Assembly: GCA_947499305.1 (NCBI GenBank)
Contig: CANMNN010000035.1
Location: 1-38,596 of the forward strand
Source: an uncultured Arenicella sp.
Lineage (GTDB): Bacteria > Pseudomonadota > Gammaproteobacteria > Arenicellales > Arenicellaceae
Length of the DNA stretch: 38,596 nt
Direction: 5' to 3'
Shown here: one piece after another, positions 34,401 through 38,596 of the stretch
Numbering within the stretch: the first letter of the stretch is position 1
Layout: each line of letters opens with the position of its first letter
The notes under the pieces: model-generated
Told to the model about the DNA's origin: nothing
Database searches by the model: none
The model's input: only the letters and a program-made list of their open reading frames with translations
Translations under genes and position numbers: made by a program

Positions 34401-37400
34401 TGCCGTGATAGTGACCGGCCCTGCAGAGCTAGGCGTTACTTCTATGGCGCCAGTATTTAGACCTGTGACATCGAGTACGTTGGTATTATTTGATGCCCAG
34501 TTTATGACAGTCGAACTTGGGAAATTTTGCTCTTCAAACCCGTTATCATACGCCCTTAACAATTGAAGGCTGAAAGGTGAGTTGGCACGCACCTCGTTAA
34601 GCTCAACAGATGCTTGTATTCTTTGAGACACAACATCTGCATCATTGGCGTCAATCCAGAGTTTGAACAGCTCATCTGCTATAGGGTTTGTTCTATTGGT
34701 GCCGCGCGGCATGCGATTATTGTTAGATACCTGAAATGAGTGCAAGACACTTCGAGTATGATCAAACGGCAACATCCTGAACTGATTACCAGCGAGTCTG
34801 CGGTTCATGATATCCATGTCTTGAAGTGCGGTGCCGTAAGTTAAGTTCATCAAGCTACCTGCGTGACATGAGGAGCAGTTGATGTCTAAATATACTCTGG
34901 CTCGTTCGTCGGTCTCGGCGCTCAGGTTGGCAGGATCAACATAGGAAGGGTAGTTCGACGCTGCCGATATTGGTTGGCTAAATAAGGATAATTGGTTGAA
35001 GAGATCTAATTGGTTTTCACTGATATTTCCATATAAGAAATCGCGATTTAGCTGTCGGGTCTTCAGGCCGCGCGGATCTTTCCCTCCGAGCCCTGTATGA
35101 CAAGAGCTGCATTCTCCTCCGGCTCTTACCGTACGGTCTGTTTGTACTGACAGACCATCGACGTATTCCGTAATGGATTCAACTTGTGTGGTGGTAACAA
35201 GGTTAGCCTCTGATGAATCCAGATTCCAACGGTAGTTCGCGGCTTCCCAGCCGTCTTCTTGGCGAAATAGTATTGATGTTTCAAATGGTTTTACCTCAGA
35301 CGGCGATACATCGATATCTGAATGTTTGACTAAAACTGACCCGATAGGCAGTGACCACAATTCATTTTGCGAGAATGTGACGCTCTCATCGTTTGGTATA
35401 GAGATAAAAAAGCGTAGCTTAGCTCCGTCAAGCCACGGCTGGGCATTTACCTGATACTCAATAACACCGGACACAGGGAATTGTTCTTCCATGTCTGCAA
35501 AGATCCCAGTTTCAGATAACTTGCTTGGTATCACCGCGGCGGCCGCATCTCGGTCAACGATTCGGTATATACCTGACACGCCGAACTCGAGGCCGTAAGT
35601 AGAAACGAGGACATCATCCCCAGAAAGATCGGTGCCAAAAGAGACAATGTTTGATGGAAAGCCATCGCTTAAAAGAGCTTTATTTTCTCCTTCCTCAAGG
35701 GTCCAAATGTTCTTGCTTATATAGTCACCGAAAAGAAACTTTCCCTTCAACCCGGGAAGAGCGTTTCCGTTATAGACAACGCCACCAATAATCGATACTG
35801 AACCGGTGCTATGAAAATAGCCTTCGATAGGGCCTTCAAGGTCATTGGTACAGCTTCGGTCTATTTGCGCGTCACCTCCAGCTTGGCCCCGATGATTTTC
35901 GCCCTCACAAATCGGCCAACCGTAGTTTTTGCCTGCTTGAATAATGTTTACTTCTTCAAAACCGGCTTGTCCAACTTCGGTTTCCCAGAGAGTGAAGGGT
36001 GCAGTTTGTTGAAAAGACCAGCGCCAAGGGTTTCGATGCCCGTACGACCAAATTTCATCCAATATTGCCGGGTCTCCAACAAAGGGGTTATCGCTTGGAA
36101 CTGAGTAGTATCTCCCGTTCACAGGAGTTGCTAGCATTTCAATACGTATGAACGTGCCTAGCAGGTTGTCGGTTTCTTGAGCTGCATTGTTCTTTCTTGG
36201 ATCAGTCGGGTCAACTGGGTCACCAGCTGTTGCGGCATAAGCTCCATCACCAAAGCTCATGAAAAATAATCCATTTTCTGGGTGAAACTCCATTTTCCCG
36301 CCTTTGTGATCGTTGCCTACTTGAGGAACCCGCAATACATCTACACGTGAGCCGTCAATAACGCTTGTCGGCGCGCTTGTGCTGTTTAAGGTAATTCTTT
36401 GCAACACACCATCGTCAAACTTGCCTCCACTAGATGGTTCGTCGTTTTCTCCCTCAATGTAGTAGATGTAAGCAAAGCCATTCAATGTAAATTCAGGATG
36501 AAACGCCATCGAGATAAAACCTTGCTCATGGTTGTCTCGCACCTCTTCACGAATGTCTAGCAGCTGAACTACTTGAGACTCTTCTACATTAGGGTCATTT
36601 GGAAAACTCCAAATAATGCCGGGCTTGTCCACCACGTAAATCAAATCATTAGTGCCGTCATTCAGTACCTGAACAGGCGCTAAGAACATATTGGTGATAT
36701 TGGGAAACGCTTCCTCAAATTCGTAATCGCCTGAAGAAACACTTCCACTAAGAGGGAAATTCAGTGGCTTGGCTAATAGGGGACGTTCAGGTATCGCGTC
36801 AATTGCGCTAACAACTTCTAGAGTAAAGGTATTCGACTGGCTCTCAACAGAGACCATAACGTCAAAACTGCCAGTAGTTTGTAAAATGGGTGTGACGACC
36901 GAGTTTCCATTGAGCGTCCCAGGCCATGCTGGGCTAGACCAGGAAGCTATTCCTGAGATGTCATTATCGGGAAGTGTCAGTGCAAGTTGAGTTCCCCTAT
37001 TAGCTTTTCGATTGCCACCAACAGCCAATGTTTGCTGGGTCGGTATTCCACACTCTTCTGGAGTCATCCAAGTGCCGTCGTTGTAACAAAGGTTTGGAGC
37101 AGAAAAGTTCAAATCCGAGGTTTGAGCTTCGCCTGAGTTGCTAAATATTAAGTTGCCTTGTTGTATTTCGTTACCAATTTCGATGTGATAAATATTTTGA
37201 GTGCCTAAGGCGACCATCTGGTCGCCAGGCCAGTTACTGTTAGGTGCCGAGTTAGGCGGTATGGAATTCCATAAATAGCTCGTAGGGTTTTCCCATGCAG
37301 GTGTGTTTACAAAATAGATGGCACGACTATTAGGATAATTGAGTATTGGGTTAGGGTTATATTCGCATTGTTCTAAGCTGACAAATTCGCCGTTTTGATA

Positions 37401-38138
37401 ACAAGGAGTGCTCCGGTCTAGCACTAGATCAGCCGTTTGATTTGCTCCGTTGTCACTTATGACTGCGCCTCCGTTTTCAACTGGCTGGTCAAACTCATAA
37501 GCATACCAGTTGCCTTCAAGTGCCTGCATTGCAACGCCAGGCCAATTCGAATTAGGTGAATTGGGGTTTAAGTCGAAATAGTGGAGGAAGGGGGTTGAGT
37601 AAGCTGATGTATTTTTGAAATAGAGTGTAAAGGCCTGCGTGTCACTATTTTGATCATCGTTTGTATCATCGGGTAATAGGCCGCAGTTCTCCAAAGATTG
37701 CCAGTTGCCGTTTGAGAAACATTGATTGCCTCCTTGCATTTGCAAGTCGCCTGTCTGTTGTGAACCGTTGTTGCTAAAAATTACGTTGAGGGAATTGGGC
37801 TTCTCGCCGAAGTCGTAACAGAAGAAATCGCCTACAGACGCCAGAGCTTGACCGGGCCAATTGGTCACGGGGGTATTATTTGTAACGGGATCAGGGTTCC
37901 AAAAATAGACAAAAGGAGTATCAAAGTTTTGATCATTGTCAAAACATATGGAGGTTGCGCTGGTTGTCTGTGAGTAAGCGATATTGAACGGGAGGTTTGT
38001 CGCTATAAAAAGAAGAAAAAACTGGCAAATAAGAAAGATGTCAGGGCGCGTTTTTTTGTGGCTGTTTTGCAGACTATCGTGTCCTAATTCACCTAGTTTT
38101 GTACTGTAGTCATGTTGCTTCGGCACGGCATTGTGCAT
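31458..38138 (-). CDS. Giant CBM26 / sugar dehydrogenase / multiheme / DUF1592 fusion
   Basis: The start is the ATG 8 bp after AGGAG; an upstream in-frame TTG (38156) is less likely. This 2226-residue exported protein has a late signal (about 30-56). In order: three CBM26-like modules (63-152, 168-258, 272-364, each with NWPG and a Cys pair); an Ig-like linker; a PQQ sugar dehydrogenase propeller (480-860; DHKGGKMEFHP with His611, GHRNPWRW); an SO2930-like diheme cytochrome (868-1180; CSSCH at 1010-1014 and 1088-1092); Ig-like, FN3 and Big2 domains; a fourth CBM26-like module (1447-1543); a monoheme cytochrome (CSGCH 1654-1658); and DUF1587-1595-1592-1588-1585 (1730-2226), with CDACHQYIDGIGF (2091-2103). 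Binding, oxidation and four-heme electron transfer in one chain is inference. Confidence 0.88.
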   Translation of the reverse strand: MHNAVPKQHDYSTKLGELGHDSLQNSHKKTRPDIFLICQFFLLFIATNLPFNIAYSQTTSATSICFDNDQNFDTPFVYFWNPDPVTNNTPVTNWPGQALASVGDFFCYDFGEKPNSLNVIFSNNGSQQTGDLQMQGGNQCFSNGNWQSLENCGLLPDDTNDDQNSDTQAFTLYFKNTSAYSTPFLHYFDLNPNSPNSNWPGVAMQALEGNWYAYEFDQPVENGGAVISDNGANQTADLVLDRSTPCYQNGEFVSLEQCEYNPNPILNYPNSRAIYFVNTPAWENPTSYLWNSIPPNSAPNSNWPGDQMVALGTQNIYHIEIGNEIQQGNLIFSNSGEAQTSDLNFSAPNLCYNDGTWMTPEECGIPTQQTLAVGGNRKANRGTQLALTLPDNDISGIASWSSPAWPGTLNGNSVVTPILQTTGSFDVMVSVESQSNTFTLEVVSAIDAIPERPLLAKPLNFPLSGSVSSGDYEFEEAFPNITNMFLAPVQVLNDGTNDLIYVVDKPGIIWSFPNDPNVEESQVVQLLDIREEVRDNHEQGFISMAFHPEFTLNGFAYIYYIEGENDEPSSGGKFDDGVLQRITLNSTSAPTSVIDGSRVDVLRVPQVGNDHKGGKMEFHPENGLFFMSFGDGAYAATAGDPVDPTDPRKNNAAQETDNLLGTFIRIEMLATPVNGRYYSVPSDNPFVGDPAILDEIWSYGHRNPWRWSFQQTAPFTLWETEVGQAGFEEVNIIQAGKNYGWPICEGENHRGQAGGDAQIDRSCTNDLEGPIEGYFHSTGSVSIIGGVVYNGNALPGLKGKFLFGDYISKNIWTLEEGENKALLSDGFPSNIVSFGTDLSGDDVLVSTYGLEFGVSGIYRIVDRDAAAAVIPSKLSETGIFADMEEQFPVSGVIEYQVNAQPWLDGAKLRFFISIPNDESVTFSQNELWSLPIGSVLVKHSDIDVSPSEVKPFETSILFRQEDGWEAANYRWNLDSSEANLVTTTQVESITEYVDGLSVQTDRTVRAGGECSSCHTGLGGKDPRGLKTRQLNRDFLYGNISENQLDLFNQLSLFSQPISAASNYPSYVDPANLSAETDERARVYLDINCSSCHAGSLMNLTYGTALQDMDIMNRRLAGNQFRMLPFDHTRSVLHSFQVSNNNRMPRGTNRTNPIADELFKLWIDANDADVVSQRIQASVELNEVRANSPFSLQLLRAYDNGFEEQNFPSSTVINWASNNTNVLDVTGLNTGAIEVTPSSAGPVTITATIDGSASTINLDVAGSLPAPTNFTASALSSSSISLNWNIVSSETQQNLNYRISRSTAASGPFSELATLVPAESSYVDTGLLSSTRYYYRIVASGDNGSSSAVTTFTDTLDESSVNSLSIETGSNFELLNGESRQLIALSQIDDQVLGVTSSATWLSSAPSIISVSPNGLVTGGTQAGTATISAAFGGASTSINLLNRGSGTYLYFNNQESDWQNVSAYVFGTTNGNETPSTGAWPGQSMEASTKYGDQWFRLLISSTQFGQQQTEVVFNCGSADCKSNDLIVNTDVPAQWFDGGEWSQDEPAQSNAGTGTQLIINNGRITRSDNSENLTGRLFAPGSIVTLTANDVGAGQRFTQWEGSATPYIVNRNSPTTTMLVPSALSLTINGVFDTISDAFTIGRDYYRSPQLSCSGCHGVDGQGSPPITNLASKYTLNELTDYIANNMPLGNAETCVGECASETAKMLLADAFNPPLGVCDFNSLNDMIPPDRSNRLLTLYEYNNSVRDILGLSTDVDVTSANLPATIPINGFKTAADTVFTDEYAQGYVNAAGNVADLISNDLLSLTPDCGSNIECAITTLGKRVFRRPLSANDLTELTSVYSESGSRGVIVSLFSSPSMLYRSEVGTEITSGLNQGYYQLDDYEVASMLSYTFWGTTPDNWLMALADAGELTSASDIQSAVTQMIDDPRAEIALERFIEGWMDLEKEIGTRALSDELKADMKEETMRFVKAILFQGGTYNDLLTANYSYMTQRLANHYGQAWSGNSEWQQIFYSGDNAQRRGILGHASVLTIQSAQEKTHPVKRGLFVRKNLMCQEFPPPPLGAALDPESDPTKGVRHRFEVSHAQPGCDACHQYIDGIGFGLESYNAFGQFVRTELTENGTELPIDDAGYIGSLNSAETFLSSSDPVFNYQGLDQLSSLIANSAHGKSCFARQWFRYANGRRESADDSCTLQGFSSEFKSQNDISLKDLIIEFTQTPNYILRK

Positions 38139-38444
38139 GAGCATCTCTCCTTCCAAGTTGTTGTATTCTTTTTATAAAAATCATCATATAGGTGATTAAA
38201 AGTCACAAAGAAGACGATGCATACGTATTCAATAGAGGCATTTACAGATACATACGTATTCATTCTGAAAGCTCTTGGCGTTCTGCAAGTGAACTATCTA
38301 GGGCTTGTGGCCCCAGCGACTGGAAATGATTTCCTATTGAACAGGATTTATTGATTTAAGAAAGACTGTGTTGTGGGTATGCCAGCGATGTATAAGGATG
38401 CTTTAATTTGGGTAGGGGATGCTGAGGTGTTTTTATAGCGGGCA
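38139..38444. other. Promoter region of the giant-fusion operon
   Basis: No gene is seen. The stretch next to the start codon is AT-rich (TATGAT and TATAAA read on the minus strand are possible -10 elements), with an 18-bp direct repeat further upstream (listed separately). The part nearest the tRNA shows nothing recognisable. Confidence 0.45.
38216..38264. promoter_or_regulatory. Paired ATACGTAT operator-like direct repeat
   Basis: Two 18-bp copies, GATGCATACGTATTCAAT (38216-38233) and GATACATACGTATTCATT (38247-38264), differ at two positions and share the palindromic core ATACGTAT. They are 31 bp apart, close to three helical turns. They lie 80-125 bp upstream of the giant gene, where a regulator pair could control the operon. 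Confidence 0.5.
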
Positions 38445-38469
38445 CAAAAAAGCCCCAATTAAGGGGCTT
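38445..38469 (-). terminator. Intrinsic terminator of tRNA-Leu
   Basis: Read on the minus strand, AGCCCC and GGGGCT form a stem around TTAATT and are followed by a run of T. It starts 14 bp after the tRNA 3' end. Confidence 0.9.
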
Positions 38470-38482
38470 GATATTTGCACAG

Positions 38483-38567
38483 TGGTACCGAGGGTCGGAA
38501 TCGAACCGACACTCCCGAAGGAACCGGATTTTGAATCCGGCGCGTCTACCAGTTCCGCCACCCCGGC
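38483..38567 (-). tRNA. tRNA-Leu (CAA)
   Basis: An 85-nt class II tRNA with encoded CCA (complement of 38483-38485). The 5' strand begins GCCGGGGTGGCGGAACTGGT. The anticodon arm is CCGGA-TTCAAAA-TCCGG, placing anticodon CAA at the complement of 38531-38533; it reads UUG leucine codons. A variable arm and the T loop GGTTCGATTCC are both visible. A promoter and a terminator flank it, so it is a single-gene unit. Confidence 0.97.
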
Positions 38568-38585
38568 GACTCACTGTGGAGCGGG

Positions 38586-38591
38586 ATTATA
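38586..38591 (-). promoter_or_regulatory. -10 box of the tRNA-Leu promoter
   Basis: The minus strand reads TATAAT followed by a GC-rich discriminator (CCCGC), about 20 bp before the mature tRNA 5' end. The -35 box would lie outside the window. Confidence 0.7.
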
Positions 38592-38596
38592 TATGC

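Noticed and set aside
38139..38156. Upstream TTG start giving the giant protein six extra residues
   Set aside because: The Shine-Dalgarno AGGAG lies inside that extension and is correctly spaced (8 bp) for the ATG at 38138.
38191..38207. CRP-like site TGTGA...TCAC upstream of the giant gene
   Set aside because: The arms are separated by 7 bases instead of 6 and the right arm is incomplete, so it does not fit the CRP consensus.
38356..38574. 72-codon minus-strand frame over the tRNA
   Set aside because: It overlaps the tRNA-Leu gene and its terminator, which explain the sequence fully.

Overview
The window looks like chromosomal DNA of a free-living, probably marine, gammaproteobacterium. 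The evidence is a ZipA gene (a division protein confined to Gammaproteobacteria) next to a canonical SMC rather than MukBEF, ffs-dnaX-ybaB-recR and smc-zipA-ligA blocks like those of Pseudomonas-type gammaproteobacteria, a secreted alginate lyase, and cytochrome/DUF1592 proteins typical of aquatic polymer degraders. Arenicellales or a nearby lineage is a guess from gene content; no marker settles it.

Bases 1-16.5 kb are mostly housekeeping. der (+) converges on a minus-strand operon of xseA, a degenerate M23/LytM-fold periplasmic protein and a secreted alpha/beta hydrolase. The SRP RNA gene follows, then dnaX-ybaB-recR (+), a minus-strand PhyH-family dioxygenase, an intergenic region with short tandem repeats, and smc-zipA-ligA (+).

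Bases 16.5-24.5 kb are accessory. After a small membrane protein comes a secreted RHS/YD-repeat system encoded by two overlapping genes, each with its own signal peptide. The second protein has two F5/8-type C (galactose-binding-like) domains inserted just before the RHS core and ends in a short, cysteine-rich variable tip. A small DUF6968-like protein follows as the candidate immunity or partner protein. Next is a REP-associated tyrosine transposase (RAYT) on the minus strand with a cluster of REP-like hairpin repeats at its 5' side.

Bases 24.4-30 kb hold a secreted PL7 alginate lyase (F5/8C-CBM6-PL7). Its long upstream region contains a perfect FadR-subfamily GntR-type operator, two partial copies and a sigma70-like promoter. 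A membrane-anchored helical protein of unknown function, a periplasmic protein with a TonB C-terminal domain and a YtoQ-family protein follow.

Bases 30-38.4 kb are the most unusual part: a two-gene minus-strand operon encoding a ~2226-residue secreted protein and, 18 bp downstream, a Tat-exported DUF1552 protein. The giant chains three CBM26-like starch-binding modules, a PQQ-type sugar dehydrogenase propeller, an SO2930-like diheme cytochrome, Ig/FN3 domains, a fourth CBM26-like module, a monoheme cytochrome and the DUF1587-1595-1592-1588-1585 block (itself with a CxxCH). This suggests a single-chain extracytoplasmic machine that binds a polysaccharide, oxidises it and passes electrons along four hemes. 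The window ends with a tRNA-Leu(CAA) gene, its terminator and its promoter.
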